From the NCBI RefSeq assembly GCF_009363755.1, contig NZ_CP045417.1:744001-808000 (forward strand): a stretch of 64,000 nt of DNA, written 5' to 3'. A program made the position numbers and the translations under genes. The stretch comes from Halomonas sp. THAF5a. GTDB taxonomy: Bacteria > Pseudomonadota > Gammaproteobacteria > Pseudomonadales > Halomonadaceae. The notes beneath the pieces are model-generated. The model did no database searches. It had not been told where the DNA came from and saw only the letters and a list, made by a program, of their open reading frames with translations. This document shows, piece after piece, positions 33,723 to 42,056 of the stretch (position 1 is its first letter; every line of letters starts with the position of its first letter).

Positions 33723-34715
33723 ATGAGCCACCCCATCTTCTCCGTCGTGATGCCGGTCTACCAGGTCGAAGCCTTCGTCGGTGAGGCGATCGCCTCCGTG
33801 CTGGAACAGACCTTTCGTGATTTCGAGCTCATCATCGTCGACGACGGTGGGAGCGATCACAGCATGGAGATCTGCCGCGGCTTCAGCGATGAGCGGATCC
33901 GTATCGTCACCCAGCACAACCGTGGCCTGGCCGGCGCGCGCAACACCGGCATCGCCGCCGCCCGCGGCGACTACATCGCGCTGCTGGACTCCGACGATCG
34001 CTGGCACCCCACCAAGCTCGCCCTGCACTTCATCCACCTGCGGGCCAGCGGCGAGGTCGACGTCAGCTATGCCGGCTCGCGGCTGATCGATGCGGCGGGG
34101 CGCCCCCTGGGGATCGAGCAGCGGCCGCGCCTGACCGGCATCAAGCCTCACCACGTGCTGATGAGAAATCCCGTGGGCAACGGCTCGGCGGCGGTGATCC
34201 GCCGCTCGGCGCTGGATCGTGTCGCCTTCCCTCACCCCCGCGAGCCGGAGCGTACCTGCTGGTTCGACGAGAGCTTCCGCCAGTCCGAGGACATCGAGCT
34301 GTGGCTGCGGATGAGCGCCGGCGCGGGCTGCGTCTTCGAGGGCATCGAGGGGAGCCTGACCGACTACCGCATCCTCGGCGGTGGCCTGTCGGCCAACATG
34401 GTGCGCCAGTTCGAGAGCTGGGAGCGGGCCATCGACAAGGCGCGCGACTACGCGCCGGCCCTGCTGGCGCGCTACGGCCGCCGCGCCAGGGCCTATCAGC
34501 TGCGCTACCTGGCCCGCCGCGCGGTGCAGCTGGGCGACGGCGGCTTCGCGGTGTCGTTGATCGGCCAGGCCTTCGCCGCCAGCCCCTCGATCCTGCTTCG
34601 CGAGCCGCTCAAGACGCTGGAAACCACCCTCGGGTCGCTGGCGGCACGCTGGCTGCCGCGCCGGGCCTTCCGGGCGCTGGCGGCGCGCCGTCTCGGTGCC
34701 GGAGCCGCGGCATGA
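33723..34715 (+). CDS. glycosyltransferase family 2
   Basis: Second GT2 enzyme of the locus, 330 residues. FSVVMPVYQVEAFVGEAIAS, IIVDDGGSDHS and ALLDSDDRWHP (acidic metal motif) define the catalytic domain. The C-terminal region shares YRI..GGLSAN and LRYLARRAVQLGDGG with the preceding GT2 protein. It has its own promoter with two LuxO-type sites and overlaps the GT4 gene by ATGA, forming a two-gene unit. Confidence 0.88.
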   Translation: MSHPIFSVVMPVYQVEAFVGEAIASVLEQTFRDFELIIVDDGGSDHSMEICRGFSDERIRIVTQHNRGLAGARNTGIAAARGDYIALLDSDDRWHPTKLALHFIHLRASGEVDVSYAGSRLIDAAGRPLGIEQRPRLTGIKPHHVLMRNPVGNGSAAVIRRSALDRVAFPHPREPERTCWFDESFRQSEDIELWLRMSAGAGCVFEGIEGSLTDYRILGGGLSANMVRQFESWERAIDKARDYAPALLARYGRRARAYQLRYLARRAVQLGDGGFAVSLIGQAFAASPSILLREPLKTLETTLGSLAARWLPRRAFRALAARRLGAGAAA

Positions 34716-35704
34716 CGCCGATCAGGGTGGTGCACCTGCTGGACGACGTTGCCCCCGGTGGCGTCACCCAGGCCCTGGCGATCTACGACCATCCGGGGCT
34801 CGCCGACCTGGTGACCTCGCGGGTGGTCCAGGTGGTGCCAGACCGGCCCCGGGTGCCGCGGCTGGAGGCCGATGTCATCCTGACCCACTTCCCGCCGCGC
34901 TGGCGCGCCCTGCCGTTCCTCGCCGCCCTGCGCGCCCGCTACCCGCGTGCGCGCCTGATCCACGTCGAGCACAGCTACACCGGGGCCTGGGAGGCGCACT
35001 GCGTGCCTCACCGGCGGCGCTTTCGCACCATGCTGCGTCTCGCCTACCGGCTCTTCGACGACTTGGTGGCGGTCTCCCACGGCCAGCGGGCGTGGCTGGA
35101 GCAGGCGGTGGGGATCCCCGGACGCCGCCTCCGCGTGATCTCCCCCTGGAGCGACGTGCCCGACCTGGCGGCGATCACGCCGCCGGACGAGGCGCGCCGG
35201 CGGCCGCTGGTGGTCGGCGCCTACGGGCGCTTCGCCGAGCAGAAGGGCTTCGATCGGCTGATCGAGGCCTTCCGGGGGCTCGACCCTGAGCGCTACACGC
35301 TGCTGCTGGGTGGTTTCGGCCCTCAGGAGGCGGCCCTCAAGGCCGCCGCGGCGGGCCTGCCCCATGTGCGCTTCGTCGGCCCGGTGTCGGATCGCGCGGC
35401 CTTCCTCGCCCGGTGCGACGTCATCGCGGTCCCGTCCCGCTGGGAGGCCTTCGGGCTGGTGGCCACGGAGGCACGCCAGGCGGCGCGGGCCCTGCTGGTG
35501 GCCGATGTCGATGGCCTTCCCGAGCAGCTCGGCGAGGCGGGGCTGCGAGTCGACTTCGCCTCCCCGAGCGGACTCCAGGATAGCCTGGCCGCGCTTAGCG
35601 AGCGCTCCCTGGCGGAGCTGGGCAGGAGGGCCCGCGCCTCGGTGGCCGGCCTGACCGAGGCGCGCCTCGACGCCTGGCGCCGCCTGCTGAGCGCGGATGC
35701 CTGA
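34712..35704 (+). CDS. glycosyltransferase family 4 (GT-B)
   Basis: 330 residues from the ATG at 34712, which overlaps the GT2 stop and starts the N-terminal Rossmann domain (MTPIRVVHLLDDVAPGGVTQ). The C-terminal domain shows YGRFAEQKGFDRLIEAF, LLGGFGPQE and the nucleotide-sugar binding segment PSRWEAFGLVATEARQA with the E-x7-E pattern of the family. A retaining transferase for the same repeat unit; the linkage is unknown. It converges with wzy with 10 bases between stops. Confidence 0.88.
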   Translation: MTPIRVVHLLDDVAPGGVTQALAIYDHPGLADLVTSRVVQVVPDRPRVPRLEADVILTHFPPRWRALPFLAALRARYPRARLIHVEHSYTGAWEAHCVPHRRRFRTMLRLAYRLFDDLVAVSHGQRAWLEQAVGIPGRRLRVISPWSDVPDLAAITPPDEARRRPLVVGAYGRFAEQKGFDRLIEAFRGLDPERYTLLLGGFGPQEAALKAAAAGLPHVRFVGPVSDRAAFLARCDVIAVPSRWEAFGLVATEARQAARALLVADVDGLPEQLGEAGLRVDFASPSGLQDSLAALSERSLAELGRRARASVAGLTEARLDAWRRLLSADA

Positions 35705-35714
35705 CGCGTCATCC

Positions 35715-37028
35715 TCAGGACGCCGGCGTTGAGGCATCTCGAGCGGCGACGGCGAGTCGGCGCTTCCGGGAGGCGGTCCTCGCGGCCACGCCGACCAGCA
35801 GCAGCGCCGGCCAGTAGAGGTAGCTCAGGATCTCGAGGTTCTCGCCGAAGCTGTAGAGCGTCAGCAGCAGCAGCATCGACAGGGCGACGCGTCCGACGGG
35901 GTGCGTGAGCGAGAGCCGCGCCGCCATCCACAGGCTCGCCAGCAGCGGAAGGAGCAGGGCGAACAGGCCGGTGATGCCCTTCACGAACAGCAGGCCGAAC
36001 CAGCTGTGGTGGCTGCCGATGGGCATGTACTCCACCAGGTGGGGGCCGTTCTCCACCACGCCGTGGCCGAACCAGGGCGCCTCGTTGCGCCAGCGCTCCA
36101 CCGCGATCCTCCCCAGCGCCGCGCGCACCCGGCTCGAGTCGGCCCGCGCACCAACGAAGCGTGCGATCGCCTGGTCCAGCAGCATCTGCAGCTGCGGTGC
36201 GAAGAGCCCCAGCCCCAGTATCGCGGGCGCGGCGGTGAACCAGGTCCAGGGCCGGCGCAGCTGGCTGATGCCGAAGGCCAGCGGCCAGACGATGGCGAGC
36301 GCGACCAGCGCCAGGCGCGACTGGCACAGCAGGGCCATCATCAGGCCCGCCCCCACGCCGATGATCTTCCAGCCCAGGTGTTTCTCCTCCAGCGCGCACA
36401 GGATGTGCACCACGGCGACCATGCCGGCCGCCGGCGCCCAGGGGGCGAAGAACTGCCAGCGCGGCACCCCCGTGCCGGGCTCCAGGGTGTAGAGGATCAC
36501 GGCGAAGTACTCGGGCCCCGAGCCGCCCACGATCTTCAGCGGCGAGACGTAGAGCAGGCCCGGCAGGCCGATGAACGGCGCCACCAGAAACAGCGGCAGC
36601 AGAATCAGGGTCTGCAGCCCCAGCCGGCAGACCGCGCGGTAGATCACCTCGGGGCGGATGGCGAGCACCGCGCCGGCGAAGGGGAACAGGGCGATCAGCG
36701 CCCACCCCTTGGCCCAGCCGATGGAGGACTTGATGGTCTTGCCCAGCCCCAGCCCGTTGAGCACATGGCCCACGATAAGGATCAGCAGCATGGCCAGCAT
36801 GCCGACCAGCCACAGCAGGATGGTCGGATGCAGCGGCGGCGGCCGCTGGTGCTGGGGCAGCGCGGGGCCGAGGTAGAGGGTGACGGCGGCCATCAGGCCC
36901 AGGATCCAGGCCAGTGCCGGTCCGGCGATGTACAGGCCACCGAACGCCCAGAGCAGCCAGGTGCTCTGGATCGCCACCGAGATCAGCTTTTCGGCAGCAT
37001 TAGCTGGATAAGGGGTTGGCGCAGCCAT
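35715..37028 (-). CDS. wzy: O-antigen ligase/polymerase-family membrane protein (Wzy)
   Basis: Probable repeat-unit polymerase in the inner membrane, 437 residues and about 11 hydrophobic segments. The Wzy_C/O-antigen ligase domain is indicated by GHGVVENGPHLVEYMPIGS followed by HHSWFGLLFVKGITGLFALL, the H-N/S-x-W..G-x-x-G pattern before the last helices. Presence of Wzx and Wzz in the same locus makes polymerase more likely than ligase. From the ATG at 37028 it overlaps the upstream wzz gene by 46 bases; no Shine-Dalgarno sequence is evident, so translational coupling or a slightly later start is possible. Confidence 0.82.
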   Translation of the reverse strand: MAAPTPYPANAAEKLISVAIQSTWLLWAFGGLYIAGPALAWILGLMAAVTLYLGPALPQHQRPPPLHPTILLWLVGMLAMLLILIVGHVLNGLGLGKTIKSSIGWAKGWALIALFPFAGAVLAIRPEVIYRAVCRLGLQTLILLPLFLVAPFIGLPGLLYVSPLKIVGGSGPEYFAVILYTLEPGTGVPRWQFFAPWAPAAGMVAVVHILCALEEKHLGWKIIGVGAGLMMALLCQSRLALVALAIVWPLAFGISQLRRPWTWFTAAPAILGLGLFAPQLQMLLDQAIARFVGARADSSRVRAALGRIAVERWRNEAPWFGHGVVENGPHLVEYMPIGSHHSWFGLLFVKGITGLFALLLPLLASLWMAARLSLTHPVGRVALSMLLLLTLYSFGENLEILSYLYWPALLLVGVAARTASRKRRLAVAARDASTPAS

Positions 37029-38395
37029 AGCAGCAGGAAGCCCATGGTGACGAGGATCGAAGCCACCACCGCTCCGGCGACGGCCAGCAGGGTGGAGGGC
37101 GAGGAGGGGCCCCGCGGGAGCGAGGGGAACTCGAAGGTCTGCACCAGGGGGTAGGAGGCGAAGGGGTCGGCCTTGTTGGTGTCCAGGCGCGCCAGGGCGG
37201 AGGAGAACACCGCCTCGGCGACGCGCTGTTCGCGCAGCAGGTCGGTCAGCTCGGCGGCCTTCTCCACCAGCGCGTTCGCCTCATCGCTCTGCTGGGCGAT
37301 CTGCTCCCGGACCTCCGCCAGCGCCGCCTGGGCGCCGGCGCCGCTGCCCGCCGTGCGCATCAGCTCGTCGAGCAGTCGCTCGCGGCCATCGCTGACGGAG
37401 AGGTCGGCGAAGCCGAGCAGGGTCTCGGGAGACAGCGGGGTCAGGGCGGTGCCACGCTGCACCAGCGACTGGCGCAGGGTACGGCGCTGGGCGCTTAGCT
37501 CGGTCAGCGTCAGGTGCTGCTCGCCCAGGGTGGCGCGCGCCTGGGTCCAGTCGGCCAGCACGCCGGCATAGCGGGTCAGCAGCGACTGGAACAGCGGGTC
37601 GGCGCGCAGCAGCTGGGCGCTGCGCGCCTCGTCCAGGGAGATATCGAGCATCTCGCCGAGCCGGCGGGCCTGGGCCTCACTGCGCCGCACCGCCTGGCGG
37701 AACTCGCGTTCGCTGCCCTGCAGGCCGTCGACCACGTTGAGGCGCTGGTGGAACTGGTCCAGGGTCGCGAGCCCCGTCGTGCCCTGGAACTCGAGGACCC
37801 GGCGCTGCGCCTGCTGGAGCTTCTGCTCCAGCTCGTCGAGCCGCGCGAGGTCGGCGGCCTCGCGCTTCGCGGCCTCGTCCTGACGCAGGCGCTCGAGGCC
37901 CGACAGGAAGGCGAGCCGGAGGGCCTCCAGGCGCTCCTGCGCCTGCTCGGGGCTGGCCCCGCGCATCGACACCATGATCAGGTTGGTCTGATCGACCAGC
38001 TTGACGGTCGGCTCCGGCAGGATCTCGGCGTCCTCCTCCAGCCTGGTCGCCCCCTGACGCAGGATCAGGTCCGCGCCGAGCAGGCGCTTGTAGTTCTGCG
38101 TCGGACTGAGCGAGGGACTCGAGAAGGCCGAGGTCGTCTGCGACGTGGCCTGGCCGATGGACTCGAGGTTGATGGAGCCGCCCGTGCCGGAGCCGGGCAG
38201 GATCAGCGTCATCGAGCTCTTGTAGCTGACGGGCGCCAGGATGAGGTAGAGCGCCACCAGCCCCCAGATCACGATCAGGCAGGGCAGCAGGGAGAAGGCA
38301 TAGCGCCGGTAGCGGCCGGCGGAGGGCAGGCCGTCCCGCACCAGGTACCAGAACCGCTGCAGCCGGCGAGGCTGTGTCGAGGTGTCTTCGCTCAT
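36983..38395 (-). CDS. wzz: chain-length determinant / GNVR-domain polysaccharide co-polymerase
   Basis: Inner-membrane co-polymerase, 470 residues. One helix at about 33-55 and one near the C-terminus (about 440-462) frame a periplasmic region with long coiled coils (about 155-215 and 350-400, e.g. LARLDELEQKLQQAQRRVLEF). The Wzz N-terminal segment is YKSSMTLILPGSG. There is no C-terminal tyrosine kinase domain and no separate Wzc kinase in the locus, so control differs from classical capsule systems. It overlaps wza by ATGA. Confidence 0.85.
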   Translation of the reverse strand: MSEDTSTQPRRLQRFWYLVRDGLPSAGRYRRYAFSLLPCLIVIWGLVALYLILAPVSYKSSMTLILPGSGTGGSINLESIGQATSQTTSAFSSPSLSPTQNYKRLLGADLILRQGATRLEEDAEILPEPTVKLVDQTNLIMVSMRGASPEQAQERLEALRLAFLSGLERLRQDEAAKREAADLARLDELEQKLQQAQRRVLEFQGTTGLATLDQFHQRLNVVDGLQGSEREFRQAVRRSEAQARRLGEMLDISLDEARSAQLLRADPLFQSLLTRYAGVLADWTQARATLGEQHLTLTELSAQRRTLRQSLVQRGTALTPLSPETLLGFADLSVSDGRERLLDELMRTAGSGAGAQAALAEVREQIAQQSDEANALVEKAAELTDLLREQRVAEAVFSSALARLDTNKADPFASYPLVQTFEFPSLPRGPSSPSTLLAVAGAVVASILVTMGFLLLWLRQPLIQLMLPKS

Positions 38396-39603
38396 TGTGC
38401 CAGATCGTCGATCAGGATGGCGGTCGCCGCGGAGCCGAGCGCCTCGCCGAACAGGGTGATGGCGTCGCGCGCGTTCATGGCCCGGCTGTCGTAGCAGGCG
38501 ATGGCGTCATTGGGCATCAGGTAGGGATTGATGCGGTCCCGCTGGGCATGTTCCAGCATCGCCTCGATATCGCGCTGGATCACGACGCTGTGGCCGTTCA
38601 GCGGATTGGCGGAGATCAGCACGGCCTGGCGATGCGCGTTCATGGCCGACCCGCCGATGCAGTTGGCGGAAGCCAGGCCCTGCAGCAGCCGCGTGCCGTA
38701 GGGCAGGCTGCTGGCCTCCTTGCCGATGGCCGAGCTGGCATTGCTGGCGGCGGGCCGAGACAGGTTCGACAGGTAGACGCGGATGCCGGGGGGCGTCAGC
38801 GGGCTCGGGCGCACCAGTCGCTCATCGAAGCACGCCGTGCTCGGCACGATGACGCGGTCGCCCGGGGAGAGGCGAACGTCGCCCAGACGCGTGCCGTCGA
38901 GCAGCCCGCTGAGGTCCAGTTCGGTCCAGCGCTGGCCACGTACCACCCGGATGCGCGTCAGGTCGGCATCGGGCCGCGCGCCCCCGGCGGCGCGAATGGC
39001 GGCCGCGACGCTGCGTTCGCTGTTGGCATCGCCGCTGGCCGGTCCCTCGCGCTGGCCCACCAGCGTCTCCCTCGCGCGCTCGCCGATGCGCACCGTGCCG
39101 GCCTGGAAGACGGCGCCGCTGACCGGCACCGAGAGGCCGGCGCTTTCCATCAGCGATACGTCGACGACCCTCGGCAAGGGGCGAACCAGGCCGGCCTCCA
39201 CCAGCCGCTCTGCCAGCGTCGTCTCGACCTGGCGAAGGGTCTTGCCCCGGGTGTCCAGCGGCGCGAGGCCGGGCAGCTCGAGGCGATCGTAATCATCGAT
39301 CACGTAGGCGCGGGAGAGGCGGCCGTCATCGCCGACCACCTGAATGCGCAGCCTGTCCCCCGGGCCCAGCGTGTCCCCCTCCCGGCGAAGGTCCATGGCC
39401 GGGACGTAGTCGAGCGCCGGGTCCACCTGCGCGGGTCGCCCGGGCACGCACTGCTCTCGAGTCGTCTCGAGCTCCGCCTGCTGGGGCATCCACCGCGCCT
39501 CCGCCCGGTTGTCGGGGGTCGGCGCCGAGGCGCAGCCGGTGAGGACCAGGCCGAGGATGATCGTGCCGAGGATCGCCCGAGCCCGGCAGACGCTATCGTC
39601 CAT
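38392..39603 (-). CDS. wza: polysaccharide export outer-membrane lipoprotein (Wza-like)
   Basis: Outer-membrane export channel subunit, 403 residues. The signal peptide ends in a lipobox LTGC (IILGLVLTGCASAP). A Poly_export segment is visible in LGPGDRLRIQVVGDDGRLSRAYVIDDYDRLELPGL, followed by SLBB-like repeats (SVPVSGAVFQAGTVRIGERA, RLSPGDRVIVPS). The C-terminal third is longer than in standard Wza and has several cysteines. It is first in the operon wza-wzz-wzy, with a sigma-54-like promoter 42 bp upstream and a cluster of LuxO-type sites further up. Confidence 0.87.
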   Translation of the reverse strand: MDDSVCRARAILGTIILGLVLTGCASAPTPDNRAEARWMPQQAELETTREQCVPGRPAQVDPALDYVPAMDLRREGDTLGPGDRLRIQVVGDDGRLSRAYVIDDYDRLELPGLAPLDTRGKTLRQVETTLAERLVEAGLVRPLPRVVDVSLMESAGLSVPVSGAVFQAGTVRIGERARETLVGQREGPASGDANSERSVAAAIRAAGGARPDADLTRIRVVRGQRWTELDLSGLLDGTRLGDVRLSPGDRVIVPSTACFDERLVRPSPLTPPGIRVYLSNLSRPAASNASSAIGKEASSLPYGTRLLQGLASANCIGGSAMNAHRQAVLISANPLNGHSVVIQRDIEAMLEHAQRDRINPYLMPNDAIACYDSRAMNARDAITLFGEALGSAATAILIDDLAQ

Positions 39604-39644
39604 GCGCTTTCTCCCTCCATTAGAAGACTACTGTAGTAGATTGA

Positions 39645-39662
39645 ATACAAGATTCGGGCCAA
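39645..39662 (-). promoter_or_regulatory. sigma-54-type promoter of wza-wzz-wzy
   Basis: On the minus strand TTGGCCCGAATCTTGTAT: -24 GG, ten bases, -12 TTGT in place of TTGC. It lies 41 bp upstream of the wza start. Confidence 0.65.
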
Positions 39663-39791
39663 GAGGGAAGAAGTATCTCCTTCTGCGAAGTGATCGCTCC
39701 GCGTGGCGTCCCGGAGCGTGGCGGCAGACGGGGGGTGAGACCGGGAAGGCGACGGGGCGCCTGACCCGGGGCGGGCGATGGCGCCGGTTCA

Positions 39792-39847
39792 TCGCATTCT
39801 GCAACGCCAATCGTTGCAGAATGCCTCTTTTTCGTTGCACTTTGCGA
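39792..39847. promoter_or_regulatory. cluster of three LuxO-type activator sites
   Basis: Minus-strand TTGCA-GAA-TGCGA (39792-39804), plus-strand TTGCA-GAA-TGCCT (39814-39826) and plus-strand TTGCA-CTT-TGCGA (39835-39847). The first two are the arms of a perfect 13-bp inverted repeat (39794-39806 and 39812-39824, spacer CCAAT). The last two start 21 bp apart, two helical turns. The cluster sits between the two divergent sigma-54-like promoters. Confidence 0.78.
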
Positions 39848-39888
39848 GTGTCGGAGGAAGGCATCCCGGCGTACCGGGGCTCGCGACC

Positions 39889-39905
39889 TGGCATCTTTCT
39901 TGCTT
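39889..39905 (+). promoter_or_regulatory. sigma-54-type promoter of hnox-luxO
   Basis: TGGCATCTTTCTTGCTT: -24 GG, spacing of ten, and the canonical -12 TTGC, the only one of the five with the full GC. Implies autoregulation of the regulator operon. Confidence 0.72.
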
Positions 39906-40021
39906 GACCAGTGACATGCATCACGTCACCGGAAACATGCGGGCGTCGTCGTGTGCCGCGGGCGGCACGACAGGCGGTCCGCCAGTGCCCGGTCGATACA
40001 CCTGTTGAGGGAGCGACTGCC

Positions 40022-40573
40022 ATGAAAGGGATGATCTTTGTCGAGCTGATGAACTTTATGGACGAGAGCTTCGGGGCGGACTTCACCGAGCGCGTCATCG
40101 AACAGGCCGACTTGCCCAATGAAGCCGCCTTTACCACGGTGGGCAACTACCCGAGCGAACATGCGGGGGCCCTGGTGGAGGCGGCCTCCCTCCTCGCCGA
40201 TGCCGACGCCGCCGGGCTCTGTGAGGCCTTCGGGCGCTACCTGTTCCAGCGTTTCGAGGTGCGCTTCCCCCACCTGCTGCATCGTTACGCCTCGGCTCGC
40301 GAGTTGCTCGATCACGTTCAGAGTCATATCCACGAGGAGGTCAAGGTCATCTATCCAGGCGCCACGCCGCCGTCGGTGACGACCCACGAGTGCGAGGGGG
40401 GATTCATCGTCGCTTACCGCTCCCATCGCGCCTTCGCGCACATCGCCTTCGGTCTGGTTCAGCAGTGCATCGTTTTCTATAGTGAGCACAGTCGCGTGGA
40501 GTGGTGTCCCGACAGCGTGTCGGATCAGGCGCGCTTCATCATTCGTCCAGGGACAGACAGCGATGCGATATGA
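40022..40573 (+). CDS. H-NOX haem-based nitric-oxide sensor
   Basis: 183-residue haem-NO-binding (HNOB) protein starting at 40022 with GAGGGAG eight bases upstream. MKGMIFVELMNFMDESFG is the family N-terminus. The proximal haem ligand is His102 in SHIHEEVKVIYPGATPP, and the propionate-binding Y-x-S-x-R is Tyr132-Ser134-Arg136. The residue aligned with the oxygen-stabilising distal Tyr of Thermoanaerobacter H-NOX is Ile141, so an NO-selective, oxygen-excluding pocket is expected. Stand-alone H-NOX proteins usually control a partner histidine kinase or cyclase. Here the gene overlaps by ATGA a LuxO-type response regulator, and kinases with the right architecture are in the same locus. Confidence 0.9.
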   Translation: MKGMIFVELMNFMDESFGADFTERVIEQADLPNEAAFTTVGNYPSEHAGALVEAASLLADADAAGLCEAFGRYLFQRFEVRFPHLLHRYASARELLDHVQSHIHEEVKVIYPGATPPSVTTHECEGGFIVAYRSHRAFAHIAFGLVQQCIVFYSEHSRVEWCPDSVSDQARFIIRPGTDSDAI

Positions 40574-42012
40574 GTGAAAGTACCTATGTGCTGATCATCG
40601 AGGACACCGTGTCGCTGGCGCTGACGTTCGCGGGTCAGCTCGAGGCCGCGGGCTGTACCGTGGAAATGGCCGACTCCGGGGCCGAGGCACGCCAGCAGCT
40701 GACGCGATCCCCACGGCCCTTCGACGTCATCCTGCTGGACCTCAACCTGCCCGATGGCGACGGCCTGGAGCTGCTGGAATCGACGCCGCAGATGGCGCGA
40801 GACACCAGCGTCGTGGTGATTACCGCCGATGGCTCCATCAGTCGCGCGATCCAGGCCATGCGCTCCGGCGCCTATGACTTCCTGGTCAAGCCGGTGGCGC
40901 CGGAGCGCCTGACCACCACGGTGGTTCGTGCCGGTCAGCATCGGATGCTCGAGCGCGAAGTGCAGGTGGCGCGCCGGATCAAGAAGCGCGATCGCTTCCA
41001 GGGGTTCGTCGGCGGCTCCGATGCCATGCAGGTGGTGTATCGCGCCATCGAGAACGTCGCGAACTCCCGGGCCACCGTGTTCGTGACCGGGGAAAGCGGG
41101 ACCGGCAAGGAGGTGACGGCGGAGGCGATCCATGCCATCAGCCAGCGCAGCAAGGGCCGTTTCGTGGCCATCAACTGTGGCGCCATTCCCGAAAACCTGC
41201 TCGAGTCGGAGCTCTTCGGCCACGTCAAGGGCGCCTTCACCGGCGCGCTGGACAACCGCGTCGGGGCCGCCAAGGAGGCCGACGGCGGCACCCTGTTTCT
41301 CGACGAAATCTGCGAAATGGAGCTCAAGCTCCAGGTCAAGCTGCTGCGCTTCCTGCAGACGGGCATGATCCAGCGCGTGGGGAGCTGCCGTCCCGAGGCG
41401 GTCAACGTGCGTGTCGTCTGCGCGACCAACCGCGATCCCGCCGCCGAGGTGCAGGCCGGCCGCTTCCGGGAAGACCTGTTCTACCGCCTCTCCGTGCTGC
41501 CCATCGAGCTGCCGCCCCTGCGTGAGCGCGGCGATGACGTGGTGCTGCTGGCACAGGCCTTCCTCGATCGTTTCGCCGCCGAGGAGGGCAAGGCGTTCGA
41601 TCCCCTGGATGCCGCCGCCGTCGATCAGCTCCGGCGCTATGCGTGGCCCGGCAACGTGCGGGAATTGCAGAACACGATGCGCCGCGCGGTGGTCATGAAT
41701 CCCGGGCCGGCGCTCTCGCTGGCGCCGCTGCTGCCCCGGGAGGCGAGCCCGGTGCCCCAGGCGACGCCCGCGAGCCCGGGAGGCCTCGGCGCCGTGCCCT
41801 CGGCCGCGCCTCCCCTCGACGGGCCATCCGTGGACCCGGAGGCCGCCTTCGATGGCATGACGCTTGCCCAGATCGAGCGGCGGGTGATCGAGCGGGCCAT
41901 CTCGTTGAATCACGGCAGCGTCCCGGGCGCCGCCCGCGCGCTGGCCGTCAGCCCCTCGACGCTCTATCGGAAGCTCGAGCGCTGGTCGAGCGAGGCCACC
42001 GTCGATGGCTGA
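40570..42012 (+). CDS. LuxO-type sigma-54-dependent response regulator
   Basis: 480 residues from the ATG at 40570. The receiver domain has phospho-acceptor Asp57 ([13 protein letters not shown]). The AAA+ domain (about 150-380) begins [18 protein letters not shown] and has Walker A GESGTGKE, the sigma-54 contact loop GAFTGA at 221-226 and Walker [11 protein letters not shown] Fis-type helix-turn-helix (about 440-475, [20 protein letters not shown]) closes the protein. The central domain and the VSPST-YRKL recognition helix are much closer to Vibrio LuxO/SypG than to NtrC. That agrees with the TTGCA-N3-TGCAA sites found at the EPS promoters. It should activate EPS genes and its own operon with RNA polymerase-sigma-54. 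Confidence 0.92.
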   Translation: MSESTYVLIIEDTVSLALTFAGQLEAAGCTVEMADSGAEARQQLTRSPRPFDVILLDLNLPDGDGLELLESTPQMARDTSVVVITADGSISRAIQAMRSGAYDFLVKPVAPERLTTTVVRAGQHRMLEREVQVARRIKKRDRFQGFVGGSDAMQVVYRAIENVANSRATVFVTGESGTGKEVTAEAIHAISQRSKGRFVAINCGAIPENLLESELFGHVKGAFTGALDNRVGAAKEADGGTLFLDEICEMELKLQVKLLRFLQTGMIQRVGSCRPEAVNVRVVCATNRDPAAEVQAGRFREDLFYRLSVLPIELPPLRERGDDVVLLAQAFLDRFAAEEGKAFDPLDAAAVDQLRRYAWPGNVRELQNTMRRAVVMNPGPALSLAPLLPREASPVPQATPASPGGLGAVPSAAPPLDGPSVDPEAAFDGMTLAQIERRVIERAISLNHGSVPGAARALAVSPSTLYRKLERWSSEATVDG

Positions 42013-42056
42013 GTCGCGAGGGCCGAGGAGCTTCACCGCTGACCAGGGAGAGCGAC

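Larger units (their letters stand above)
39604..40021. other. divergent regulatory region wza / hnox-luxO
   Basis: 418 bases without a protein gene. It holds a sigma-54-like promoter on each side (39645-39662 minus, 39889-39905 plus), three LuxO-type sites between 39792 and 39847 (two forming a large perfect inverted repeat), and the hnox ribosome binding site GAGGGAG at 40007-40013. The hnox leader of about 105 bases can fold a hairpin around GTCGTGTGCC..GGCACGAC. The inverted repeat itself could also fold as RNA. Confidence 0.75.

Noticed and set aside
36983..37028. Frameshift at the wzz-wzy junction
   Set aside because: Both proteins have complete family ends; the 46-base overlap is explained by coupling or a later wzy start.
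39604..40021. A Qrr-type small RNA gene
   Set aside because: LuxO-type sites and a sigma-54 promoter are present, but the transcript runs into hnox and I see no Qrr-like core or internal terminator. Only RNA data could decide.
40525..42036. A 503-codon open frame antisense to the LuxO-type gene
   Set aside because: The sense frame has all catalytic and DNA-binding motifs; the antisense frame shows only the composition of a GC-rich shadow.
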